Below, one piece after another: positions 6,468-12,936 of a stretch of DNA of 17,122 nucleotides; the stretch's first letter is position 1, and each line of letters starts with the position of its first letter. The stretch comes from Geoglobus sp. (lineage in GTDB: Archaea > Halobacteriota > Archaeoglobi > Archaeoglobales > Archaeoglobaceae): contig JALUWC010000066.1 of NCBI GenBank assembly GCA_027019885.1, positions 1 to 17,122 on the forward strand, written 5' to 3'. The notes under the pieces were generated by a model. That model saw only the letters and a program-made list of their open reading frames with translations, did no database searches and was not told where the DNA came from. The translations under genes were made by a program, and so were the position numbers.

Positions 6468-7591
6468 TTGAGAGGGCAAGAAAGATAGCCGAAACCTACA
6501 ACGATCTCGCAATTGGAATTTTTGGTTCCCATTCTGCAAAGGAAACAGGAATGGCTGCCAAAACATTCGGACTGAAGACAGTTGTAGTTGTTCAAAGAGG
6601 TAGAGATAAGCTATACACCAAGTACAACCGCCACCTGTTTGATGAGATTGTTCTCCTTGACAGCTTTAAAGATCTGATCAATAAAGAAGTTCAGGAGACT
6701 CTCATTGAAATGAACACCGTGTTCATTCCAAACCGGAGCTTTGCCGTATATGTTGGCTACGATGCAATAGAAAAGGAACTCAGAGTTCCAGTATACGGCA
6801 ACAGATATCTGTTGAGAGCTGAAGAAAGAGATTACGAGAGGGGGCAGTATTATCTGCTCAAAAAAGCCGGGCTGAGATATCCCAAGGAGTTTGAAAGTCC
6901 GGAGGAAATTGATCGTCTCGTGGTTGTTAAGGTGCAGCAGGCAAAAAACCCGCTTGAGAGGGCATTTTTCTACGCAAGCTCACCCGAAGATTACTACAGA
7001 CAGGCCGAAAGGTTGCTGAAGGATAGAGTGATAAACGAAGAAGGACTTGAGAAGGCAAGAATAGAGGAATACGTTCTTGGAGCGAGATTCAATGCTAACT
7101 TCCACAGCTACGCTTTAAAGGATGTTTTTGGCAATTTTGACTTCGTTGGCTTTTCAGACAGGAGGCAGGTTAATCTGCAGGGTTTTTTGAATCTCCCAGC
7201 CAAAGACCAGCTGAAGATAGATGTCCCTGTTAAAAACGAAGAGATAGGGCATTTTGGTGTGACAATGAGAGAGAGCAAGCAGGAAATGGTGTATGAAGCT
7301 GGAGAGAGATTTATAGATGCATGCATGAAGGAATATCCCCCTGGCATAATCGGCATGTTTGGATTGCAGGGGGCTATGGCTTACTCTCCAGAAAATGATT
7401 CAAGGCTCGAGTTCGTTATCTTTGATGTTTCCATGAGAGTTCCGGGGGACCCTGCTATCGGCCCAACCTCCCCTGAGATGAGGAATCTGAGCATTAAGCA
7501 CGGAATGAGAGTTGAGGACCCTCTCGATCTCACAATGATGGAGCTCAAAAAGGCAAAGGAAACCAGAAGGCTTGAGGAAACAGTTACATAG
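6464..7591 (+). CDS. purP: PurP-family ATP-grasp ligase (divergent, PurP2-like)
   Basis: This 375-residue protein is homologous to PurP, which uses ATP and formate to turn AICAR into FAICAR in archaeal purine synthesis. Family landmarks are present: the N-terminal GSHSAKETGMAAK segment, PVYGNRYLLRAE, ARIEEYVLGARFNANFH, LPAKDQL, PPGIIGMFGLQ and EFVIFDVSMRVPGDP. In Methanocaldococcus jannaschii PurP the ATP-binding loop is glycine-rich (GARGGRGYF); here the same position reads QQAKNPLERAFFYASS, with no glycines. The protein therefore fits the second, less understood PurP group, and the textbook reaction is uncertain. It overlaps the upstream FAD dehydrogenase by four bases and converges with the regulator gene with only two bases between stops. 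Confidence 0.85.
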   Translation: MIERARKIAETYNDLAIGIFGSHSAKETGMAAKTFGLKTVVVVQRGRDKLYTKYNRHLFDEIVLLDSFKDLINKEVQETLIEMNTVFIPNRSFAVYVGYDAIEKELRVPVYGNRYLLRAEERDYERGQYYLLKKAGLRYPKEFESPEEIDRLVVVKVQQAKNPLERAFFYASSPEDYYRQAERLLKDRVINEEGLEKARIEEYVLGARFNANFHSYALKDVFGNFDFVGFSDRRQVNLQGFLNLPAKDQLKIDVPVKNEEIGHFGVTMRESKQEMVYEAGERFIDACMKEYPPGIIGMFGLQGAMAYSPENDSRLEFVIFDVSMRVPGDPAIGPTSPEMRNLSIKHGMRVEDPLDLTMMELKKAKETRRLEETVT

Positions 7592-7593
7592 CA

Positions 7594-8286
7594 CTACATT
7601 CTCTTTTTAACCTGATACGCCAGCAAAATAAAGGATATCACGATAAGTGCTACCGCTATGTAAAAGGTTATTTCAGAAAATCCAGCCGCTCCTGCTTTTT
7701 TGAGAGAGGTTACAGTCACTTCTGGTGAGGGAGTGTAACGAGGAATCGGCGTTTTTGTTATTGCAGGGGTTGGAGTTGGCGTTGGTGCTGGAACTGGAGT
7801 AGGAGTACCTGTTGGAGTTGGCACCGGGGAAGGTGTTGGGGCCGGTGTTGGAGTTATGGCTGCCTTCTTCACCGCTTCGGGAACTGGAGTTTTCATGACT
7901 TTGGGCAGGGGTGAGGGTACTTCTCTCTGCATTCTAACTGAGCTCATGAAGGAGAGGACAAGCATTACAACTCCCGAGACGAAAATGCCAACTGATACGA
8001 AGAATCTGGCAATTGCTCTCCTTTCAGATTCGGGTCTCAGAATTCTCAATCCTTCCCCAGTTATCTCATAGTAAATCCACTTTCTGCCTTCATCCACCCT
8101 TCTTATCAGCCCGGCCTTCTCAAGCTTCTCAAGGTGCTCCTTAACAGACGATTTTGACAGCCCGATCTCCTTTGCCAGCTCACTGAGAGTTTTCCTTCTA
8201 TCAGCAAGGCTGCTCAGAATTTCCATTCTGGTTTCTGAGGAGAGCAAAAGAAGGGTGCCATGATCTATTGATACCTTCACTCTCAA
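7594..8286 (-). CDS. Membrane-anchored winged-helix (ArsR-like) regulator with Pro/Thr-rich external linker
   Basis: Of 230 residues, 10-85 form an ArsR/MarR-like winged helix: RMEILSSLADRRKTLSELAKE, the recognition helix GLSKSSVKEHLEKLEKAGLI, and a wing ending RKWIYYEIT. A membrane helix follows (about 95-113), then a Pro/Thr-rich segment with TPTPAPTPSPVPTPTGTPTP repeats (about 123-190), a second membrane helix (about 204-224) and a KKRM end. The predicted topology puts the DNA-binding domain in the cytoplasm and the linker outside, so it may sense something at the cell surface. The frame opens with TTG at 8286. GGAGG lies 4 bases before it and 10 before GTG 8280, so either may be used. TTTTATAAAA at 8327-8336 is a likely TATA box. 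Confidence 0.85.
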   Translation of the reverse strand: MRVKVSIDHGTLLLLSSETRMEILSSLADRRKTLSELAKEIGLSKSSVKEHLEKLEKAGLIRRVDEGRKWIYYEITGEGLRILRPESERRAIARFFVSVGIFVSGVVMLVLSFMSSVRMQREVPSPLPKVMKTPVPEAVKKAAITPTPAPTPSPVPTPTGTPTPVPAPTPTPTPAITKTPIPRYTPSPEVTVTSLKKAGAAGFSEITFYIAVALIVISFILLAYQVKKRM

Positions 8287-8326
8287 AGCTCCTCCAAGCT
8301 AAATATAAAGAATTTGGAAATGTTAG

Positions 8327-8336
8327 TTTTTATAAA
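8327..8336 (-). promoter_or_regulatory. TATA box of the membrane-anchored regulator
   Basis: The symmetrical TTTTATAAAA is centred about 46 bp from the TTG start, predicting a leader of about 20 bases that includes the GGAGG at 8291-8295. A nearer TATA-like element (8301-8309) would place the transcription start downstream of the ribosome site and is less likely. Confidence 0.45.
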
Positions 8337-8467
8337 ATTACTTGAATTCTTATATCAGAAGCGCAAATCCTCTTCGTTTTTACCTTGTTTTGATGTGGCT
8401 TGCTATGACCACCAAATAACAGTAGAGATCAGTTTAAAAAGAGAATCTCAGACACCGATCATGGCGA

Positions 8468-8810
8468 TTAGTCCTCTTTTGTTATTTCATTTTCTCTTTT
8501 CTGGTCTTTCCACAGCTTTCTGTATCTGCAGAATTATTCGTAAAGCTCCAAGACATCCTTGCAAAACACAACCTCATGGTTTTCTATAACCTCAATTTTC
8601 ATGTAGATCGATAGCCCTTCAAACAACCATACATCGTATTTATCCCCGACCGCGTCCACGTTCTTGAGAATGTCAGTTGTACTCAAATTTTCCAGCGAAC
8701 CGGGCATATGCCAATATCTCTGCCCCCGCCATACCTCCGACCTCCTCAGCCATCTTAGGAATCATTTCTTCACTTCTCTTTCAACCACCTCTGCATCACC
8801 TGAACGGATT
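8468..8810 (-). pseudogene. MNT-type nucleotidyltransferase pseudogene
   Basis: The minus strand carries coding fragments in shifting frames. The order is SGDAEVVEREVKK, then after a frameshift MIPKMAEEVGGMAGAEILAY then ARFAGKF, then after another shift STTDILKNVDAVGDKYDVWL, FEGLSIYMKIEVIENHEVVF and CKDVLELYE. An in-frame TAA at 8534-8536 follows, and the same frame continues FCRYRKLWKDQKRENEITKED to TAA 8468. The C-terminal part matches the end of archaeal minimal nucleotidyltransferases (MntA type), which are often antitoxins of HEPN toxins. The catalytic GSxxxGxxxxDxD region is not recognisable and no HEPN partner is nearby. At least two frameshifts and one stop make it a dead gene. Confidence 0.6.
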
Positions 8811-8987
8811 CCTCAAGACACGGTAAAATTCTGAATTGTTTGTTAGTGGCACATAAACACATATAGATTATGCGAAAAAACCCGGCTAATGCGTCCACTC
8901 TAATCTCTACCTAAGTAAGAAGACGTGCACAGAGTGTGCCTGAATTGGGAACGGATCTGGGAGCCTGACAAATCAGTAAAATCTGAT
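8811..8987. other. Non-coding stretch with a possible minus-strand terminator
   Basis: No gene is visible here. On the minus strand, just after the 88-aa gene, is a short hairpin ATCAG/CTGAT (8972-8987). Farther on, CCGGG followed by six T (8875-8885) would suit archaeal U-tract termination of the small operon. Confidence 0.35.
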
Positions 8988-9254
8988 CTATTTTTCTGTG
9001 TTTAATGCCTCCCTCTTTCCCTCCTGATATTTCTCGTAAAGCAAGAGTCCAAAGCCGTAGGTAACTACCACCATGCCTGCGATTTTCAAGTTAGGGGAAT
9101 AAAAGAGAACAAGTCCCACAATGATGAGATCGGTTATTCTGTTTCTGATGCTCTTTTCGAGACTTTTTGCTGGATTGAGCACAGCAAACAGTAGCAAGAT
9201 AACAAAGAGAGTGAGCAGTATTAAAAGTGCCTCGCTAACTCCAAAAGAGAGCAA
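8988..9254 (-). CDS. Small membrane protein of unknown function (88 aa, TTG start)
   Basis: This is an 88-residue protein with a hydrophobic helix near its N-terminus (EALLILLTLFVILLLFAVL), a basic loop (SLEKSIRNRITD), and two more hydrophobic stretches (LIIVGLVLFY and IAGMVVVTYGFGLLLY), ending in a charged tail. That makes about three membrane helices. The frame could begin at 9302, but the TTG at 9254 is favoured. It lies one base after the stop of the 80-aa gene (TGA-g-TTG) and eight bases after GGAGGT, a clear coupled start. No family is recognised. It is the last gene of a three-gene operon. Confidence 0.65.
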   Translation of the reverse strand: MLSFGVSEALLILLTLFVILLLFAVLNPAKSLEKSIRNRITDLIIVGLVLFYSPNLKIAGMVVVTYGFGLLLYEKYQEGKREALNTEK

Positions 9255-9255
9255 C

Positions 9256-9498
9256 TCAACCCACCTCCGGCGGAGCAGGCATGACTGACATGTAACATAC
9301 AACAGCTTTCTTTATCTCATTTGATCCGACAGTGAACCCATTGGTTTTGTTGAGCCTTTCACCCTCAACACAGCACACCTCATCGCTGACCTTCTTTTCC
9401 ATATCGCACCTGCAGAACGCTTTATTTTCAGCACTTACAGCAACATTCCTCAAATCTTTTCTTGCTGCCACCATCACCGCATTTTCCATCCATCTCAC
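9256..9498 (-). CDS. Small cysteine-containing protein of unknown function (80 aa)
   Basis: This is an 80-residue frame. Its GTG start at 9498 overlaps the stop of the 38-aa ORF (GTGA); an ATG three codons later (9489) is an alternative. The first 25 residues form an amphipathic helix (MENAVMVAARKDLRNVAVSAENK). Then come five cysteines in CRC, CC and VCY motifs, ending VMPAPPEVG. The spacing of CRC and CC could bind metal or form disulfides. I do not recognise a family. The helix could continue naturally from the end of the 38-aa ORF (EETLKLS), so the two might be one protein split by a frameshift. Its stop is coupled to the 88-aa gene. Confidence 0.5.
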   Translation of the reverse strand: MRWMENAVMVAARKDLRNVAVSAENKAFCRCDMEKKVSDEVCCVEGERLNKTNGFTVGSNEIKKAVVCYMSVMPAPPEVG

Positions 9499-9611
9499 CC
9501 AGAGAGCTTTAAGGTCTCCTCACGCCCCACGTTCTTCTTAAACTCAATAAAGTTAATTGTAACAGCACATGCGAACAGAGCTTCAAGGGCAGGTACGATC
9601 GGGCTGAGCAT
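9495..9611 (-). CDS. Very small protein with a hydrophobic helix (38 aa)
   Basis: ATG 9611 to TGA 9495 encodes 38 residues: a hydrophobic segment (PIVPALEALFACAVTINFI) followed by a charged tail (EFKKNVGREETLKLSG). GGAGG at 9624-9628 and GGAG closer in precede the ATG. The stop overlaps the next gene's GTG. An upstream in-frame ATG at 9641 would add ten residues (MVFERRLEFS) and lies about 25 bp after a second TATA-like element, so a leaderless 48-residue form is also possible. It could be a single-pass membrane peptide or the N-terminal part of a broken longer protein. No family is recognised. Confidence 0.5.
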   Translation of the reverse strand: MLSPIVPALEALFACAVTINFIEFKKNVGREETLKLSG

Positions 9612-9646
9612 TGAGAACTCCAACCTCCTTTCGAAGACCATATGCA

Positions 9647-9669
9647 TAAATATATTTCAAAATATTTAT
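9647..9669 (-). promoter_or_regulatory. Overlapping TATA-like elements of the small-protein operon
   Basis: AAATATATTTA (9647-9657) would place transcription start near 9626, serving ATG 9611. ATAAATATTT (9660-9669) would place it near 9640, serving ATG 9641 as a leaderless start. Both read on the minus strand. Confidence 0.45.
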
Positions 9670-9679
9670 GTTTTTCTCA

Positions 9680-9717
9680 AGATAAACACTGAGATTTTTA
9701 CTGAGTCTGAGATAAAC
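9680..9717. repeat. Nested direct repeats upstream of the small-protein operon
   Basis: AGATAAAC occurs at 9680-9687 and 9710-9717 (30 bp apart, about three helical turns). ACTGAG occurs at 9688-9693 and 9700-9705 (12 bp apart). They lie just upstream of the TATA elements and could bind an activator. The rest of 9718-9895 shows no gene I can support. Confidence 0.45.
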
Positions 9718-9895
9718 CGAAAAATGCAGCATCACTGCAGAGTTGATTTCTACTGATGGAAGACATATCTGGCTCTGGAATGCCTTCTGGTTGTTATTTT
9801 GAAGTATGTCCCGATGAGAAGAGGGCTGAAATCGGAACACTCCACCGTCACATCTCCACAACTTTTCCGGCATGATGAATCACTGCAAGTAGCTG

Positions 9896-10399
9896 TTAAG
9901 GAACTGCCAAGTTTATCGTGTACTTCTCACCTCTGTATATCACGCACTTTCCATAAATGCCCCCCAAATTTTCGACATCATCTGTATGGATCTCAATGAT
10001 TGCCTTTTCTTTTGCTTTCGCCTTTTCAAGTGCTTCTCTGAGGAAGGGCAGCTTTGAAATCTGAGTCTCTGTAAGCTCAATGCAGTCAGTGGCGTTCTCA
10101 GTCTTCTCCACGAACAGATATGCCGTGTATTCTGACATGAGGGCAAATCCAAGGTAAAGCGTGAAGGTTAGGAGTGCCACCGCAAAGATTGTCAGGGAAG
10201 AAGGAATGAAGACTCTCAGATCTTTCAGCCTTCCTGCAAGTTGGTGGTAGGCAATGGAGAGAGTCAGGCTAACCAGCATAATGGTAATCAGCAAGGTGCT
10301 GAACCCTCTGATCTCTTCCAACTCATTAATGATCAGAAACGCAAGAAGACCGGAGAACACTCCCAGAGCCAGGGTTGCGAAAATGTGCCTGAAGTTCAT
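9896..10399 (-). CDS. Membrane protein of unknown function (167 aa)
   Basis: This is a 167-residue protein with three or four hydrophobic helices in the first 95 residues (IFATLALGVFSGLLAFLII, FSTLLITIMLVSLTLSIAYH, and SSLTIFAVALLTFTLYLGFA), followed by a soluble C-terminal part of about 70 residues. This part contains a Lys/Glu-rich helix (LREALEKAKAKEKAIIEIHT) and a small beta region (GKCVIYRGEKYTINLAV) that is probably extracytoplasmic. I recognise no family. The ATG has an AGAGGTG ribosome site at -11. It lies 38 bp after the propeller lipoprotein on the same strand, with an AT-rich TATA-like stretch between, so it could be co-transcribed or have its own promoter. Confidence 0.7.
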   Translation of the reverse strand: MNFRHIFATLALGVFSGLLAFLIINELEEIRGFSTLLITIMLVSLTLSIAYHQLAGRLKDLRVFIPSSLTIFAVALLTFTLYLGFALMSEYTAYLFVEKTENATDCIELTETQISKLPFLREALEKAKAKEKAIIEIHTDDVENLGGIYGKCVIYRGEKYTINLAVP

Positions 10400-10437
10400 G
10401 TCAACACCTCTAAAAAATTGAAAGTTTTATTTAAAAA

Positions 10438-12408
10438 TTATTCGAACTTAAACTCATTAACCTTCTCCCAAGTGTTCTCATTGTAAACCGCTATTGCCTT
10501 CCCCACCATGTACAGGTAGTCATCTATATACAGCGCCCTGACTGCAGGCATGTCTATTGCTTTAACAAGCTCAATGCCGTTCTTGTAGCTGAAAACGTAT
10601 CCATGATTGCCAGCAGGAAGGAAGAAGATCTTGTGCTTGCTGTCCAGCAGGAATGCATGGTGGTTGTAGAGCACCTCACTCCATGACTCCTTAAGGGTGT
10701 ACTTGGCTATTTCCTCCGGATTCTTAGCATTGCTCACATCGAACATTGAGATTTTTACGTAGTTTCCTTCTTTTCCAACTCCGAGGATAATGTGTTTATC
10801 AACTGGGTGCAGGTAGGACGAGAATCCCGGTATTTTAAGCTCACCTTTAATCTCAGGATTTCTCGGATCGCTCAGGTCGATGACAAAGAAGGGGTCTGTC
10901 TGTCTGAATGTGACAATGTATCCTCTATCTCCTATAAACCTGACCGCGTATATTCTCTCCTCCTTTCCAAATCCCGTAATTTTCCCTGTAACCTGAAGTT
11001 TTCCATCAAGAACGTACAGATCGTTTTCATCTCCAAGAGTTGTCGCAACCCTCAGATACCCATTGTACTCATCCATCGAGAACTGATTCAAAAGCCTTCC
11101 AGGCACTTCTCCCTCTGCAACAGATTTGAGTTCAAGAGAGAGCTTCACTATGTATGTTTTCATTATTTCTCTCTTCATCTCCTTCCTGAAATCCTGCATC
11201 CTGTTCCAGAAGTTGTTCTCGAATTTCAGCCTTTCATCCTTGTCAAGAGTAATCAGATAATTGTTTATTGCATTCTGTATTTCTATCATTTTTGCCTGAG
11301 AACTGATATCATAGCCCATAACCTTCTCGATTCTTTCAAGAACTTTCTTTGGTAGCAAATCCTGATTCTCATTGAGGAATTTAAAGTAAACCTCACCCTC
11401 ACCCATTCTCTTATTGTAGGCTATGTAGATCGCATTCTTGGACATGTAAACTGTCGAGCTATAGCTTCCGAGAAAGCTGATCGATCTCTCAACATCTCCT
11501 TTTTCCGGATCTATCTTGAAGACATTGTACAGAACTCTACCCCCTGTAAATGGCGGATGGTATATGTCAATGCACCTAATTTCATAAGACCTTCCATTTA
11601 CAGTAAGAGGTTTTATAGGGCACGGATTGTAGTAATCAAGCCCTCTGGTTGTTATGAGATAGATGCTGTCTCCATAGAGTCTCGCTGTGACGACATTCCC
11701 ATCGATATCCATGTCCCAGATCTTTTTACCATCTGACTTGCTGAAAGCTGAGACATCTTTATTGCCTATAACCACAAGAACGTCATTGTACATCAACAGG
11801 TTTCCCGCTTTCTTTATCTCAAAATTCTGGGACATGTTTTCAGGCGGGAATGCTTTTATTGAAAGTGTCCTGCCCTCTCTCTCAGGATAATACCTTATGT
11901 AGGGGCTGAAAAAGGACATTGAATAGAATATATCCTTTCCGTCTGTTTTGACTATGTCTGGCTCATCGATGCCTTTAACCTGAACGTTTGTTTCCGAGTA
12001 TCTGTAGGGACTCCCGCCGTAAGCTACCTTTTCCTCCACTCCAAGTGGAGACGGTGTTGCTGTTGGAACAGGAACAGGAGTTGGGGTTGGCATTGGAGCC
12101 GGCATGGATCTCACCTCTGTCATAACGTCTGCTGTGAGATAAACAATGGGCAATCCTTGCTGAAATGTTGCCAGATACTCCTTCAGTTCCTGTTCAGATG
12201 AGAATTTCTCAAATCTATCCCCCCACTTCTTTCCCTGAGGTATGCTGATGTTCACCCTCTCACCCAAGGGTGTTGATTTTGGCGAGGGAGTTTTTGATTG
12301 CGTGGGTGTTGGACTTTCACCAGGTTTCTTGCCGCCATTCTCATAACCAATACATCCCGCCACCACCACGATTCCGAGCAGAATGAATGCTAAAATCAGT
12401 TTTTTCAT
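10438..12408 (-). CDS. Secreted lipoprotein with C-terminal beta-propeller domain
   Basis: This is a 656-residue exported protein. The N-terminus has a lipoprotein signal (MKKLILAFILLGIVVVAGC) with lipobox VAGC and acylated Cys19, followed by a Ser/Thr/Pro-rich spacer. After a short domain comes a second Pro/Thr-rich stretch (residues about 102-125). The remainder is the beta-propeller family (Beta_propel, COG4880) with its hallmark VQVKGIDEPDIVKTDGKDIF segment and blade-like repeats such as DNLYVLDGKLQVTG and RFIGDRGYIVTFRQTDPFFV then IDLSDPRNP. It should be anchored on the outer face of the membrane. The ligand is unknown; peptidase-related propellers are one comparison. The start is ATG 12408 without Shine-Dalgarno, with a TATA-like CCTATTTAGG about 27 bp upstream. 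Confidence 0.9.
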   Translation of the reverse strand: MKKLILAFILLGIVVVAGCIGYENGGKKPGESPTPTQSKTPSPKSTPLGERVNISIPQGKKWGDRFEKFSSEQELKEYLATFQQGLPIVYLTADVMTEVRSMPAPMPTPTPVPVPTATPSPLGVEEKVAYGGSPYRYSETNVQVKGIDEPDIVKTDGKDIFYSMSFFSPYIRYYPEREGRTLSIKAFPPENMSQNFEIKKAGNLLMYNDVLVVIGNKDVSAFSKSDGKKIWDMDIDGNVVTARLYGDSIYLITTRGLDYYNPCPIKPLTVNGRSYEIRCIDIYHPPFTGGRVLYNVFKIDPEKGDVERSISFLGSYSSTVYMSKNAIYIAYNKRMGEGEVYFKFLNENQDLLPKKVLERIEKVMGYDISSQAKMIEIQNAINNYLITLDKDERLKFENNFWNRMQDFRKEMKREIMKTYIVKLSLELKSVAEGEVPGRLLNQFSMDEYNGYLRVATTLGDENDLYVLDGKLQVTGKITGFGKEERIYAVRFIGDRGYIVTFRQTDPFFVIDLSDPRNPEIKGELKIPGFSSYLHPVDKHIILGVGKEGNYVKISMFDVSNAKNPEEIAKYTLKESWSEVLYNHHAFLLDSKHKIFFLPAGNHGYVFSYKNGIELVKAIDMPAVRALYIDDYLYMVGKAIAVYNENTWEKVNEFKFE

Positions 12409-12427
12409 AAACTTATCTTATTGGTTA

Positions 12428-12480
12428 AACCTAAATAGGTTTTTGTTTCGTTAGGTTATATAAATTTATTCTATAAATTT
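12428..12480. repeat. Two perfect AT-rich inverted repeats in the promoter region of the propeller gene
   Basis: AACCTA-AA-TAGGTT lies at 12428-12441 and overlaps the TATA-like element of the propeller gene. AAATTTAT-TCT-ATAAATTT lies at 12462-12480. Both sit between the lipoprotein gene and the decayed XRE regulator pair and could be operator sites. The second also overlaps the reading frame of the membrane-protein remnant. Confidence 0.45.
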
Positions 12481-12582
12481 CCAATACCAGACTTGTGGCT
12501 TGCACTTGCATATTCTGCCATTAGCTTGCAGCTCACACATCTGATATTTTACAGCTATTACAGCGGAAGACCACTGGAATAG
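12439..12582 (+). pseudogene. C-terminal remnant of a small membrane protein (DUF2178-like)
   Basis: The plus-strand frame reads PIPDLWLALAYSAISLQLTH then [13 protein letters not shown] and stops at TAG 12580-12582, just before the XRE pseudogene. It is a hydrophobic segment ending in a short polar tail, as in the last helix of the DUF2178 membrane proteins that archaea often encode directly upstream of an XRE regulator. An in-frame stop at 12436 and lack of a start mean only the tail survives. The family name is inferred mainly from the neighbour. Confidence 0.45.
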
Positions 12583-12601
12583 ATCAGGAGAAAGGCCAAT
12601 C

Positions 12602-12878
12602 ACGAAAACCAGAATAAATGAGCACAGAGCGAAATACAACATGACCCGGGAGGAACTGGCAAAAAGAGTTGGTGTGAGAAGAGAAACCATTGTTTTCTTG
12701 GAGAAAGGAAAATACACCCTCTCTCAGGCTTGCCTATAAGGTAGCTAAAGCCCTGAATGCTACAATTGAGGAACTTTTTATGTTTGATGAGGAGAACAAC
12801 CCTGAACGGTCCATAAAACTGCAGCCAGCCCAGTCTTTCCAAAAACACATACCAAAATCCAGAGTTCACCTTCAATAA
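12602..12878 (+). pseudogene. XRE-family helix-turn-helix regulator pseudogene
   Basis: The first frame reads [20 protein letters not shown] followed by [18 protein letters not shown], a typical Cro/CI-type helix-turn-helix of the short archaeal XRE regulators. Where the ATG is expected (12602) the sequence is ACG. The frame shifts at about 12713-12716 and stops at 12737. The other frame carries the rest of the domain: [20 protein letters not shown] then FMFDEEN, running on to 12878. The shift looks like loss of two bases in the KYNPSLRL motif. Lost start plus frameshift indicate a dead gene. Intact members are about 65-70 residues long. Confidence 0.75.
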
Positions 12879-12903
12879 CGGAACCATCCTGTAAAACTTA
12901 CAA

Positions 12904-12916
12904 AAAATTATTATTG
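12904..12916 (+). promoter_or_regulatory. TATA-like element of the RuBisCO gene
   Basis: AAAATTATTATTG is centred about 27 bp before ATG 12937. No Shine-Dalgarno site precedes the ATG, suggesting a leaderless mRNA. Confidence 0.4.
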
Positions 12917-12936
12917 CTGAAGCCGAATTAAGAAAC

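Noticed and set aside
8314..8589. 91-codon plus-strand frame
   Set aside because: It overlaps the MNT pseudogene on the other strand, which explains the coding signal; the plus product looks random.
9583..9873. 96-codon minus-strand frame
   Set aside because: It runs through promoter elements and direct repeats and conflicts with the better-supported 38-aa start; no ribosome site.
10792..11355. 187-codon plus-strand frame
   Set aside because: It lies wholly antisense to the well-supported beta-propeller gene and has a non-protein-like composition.
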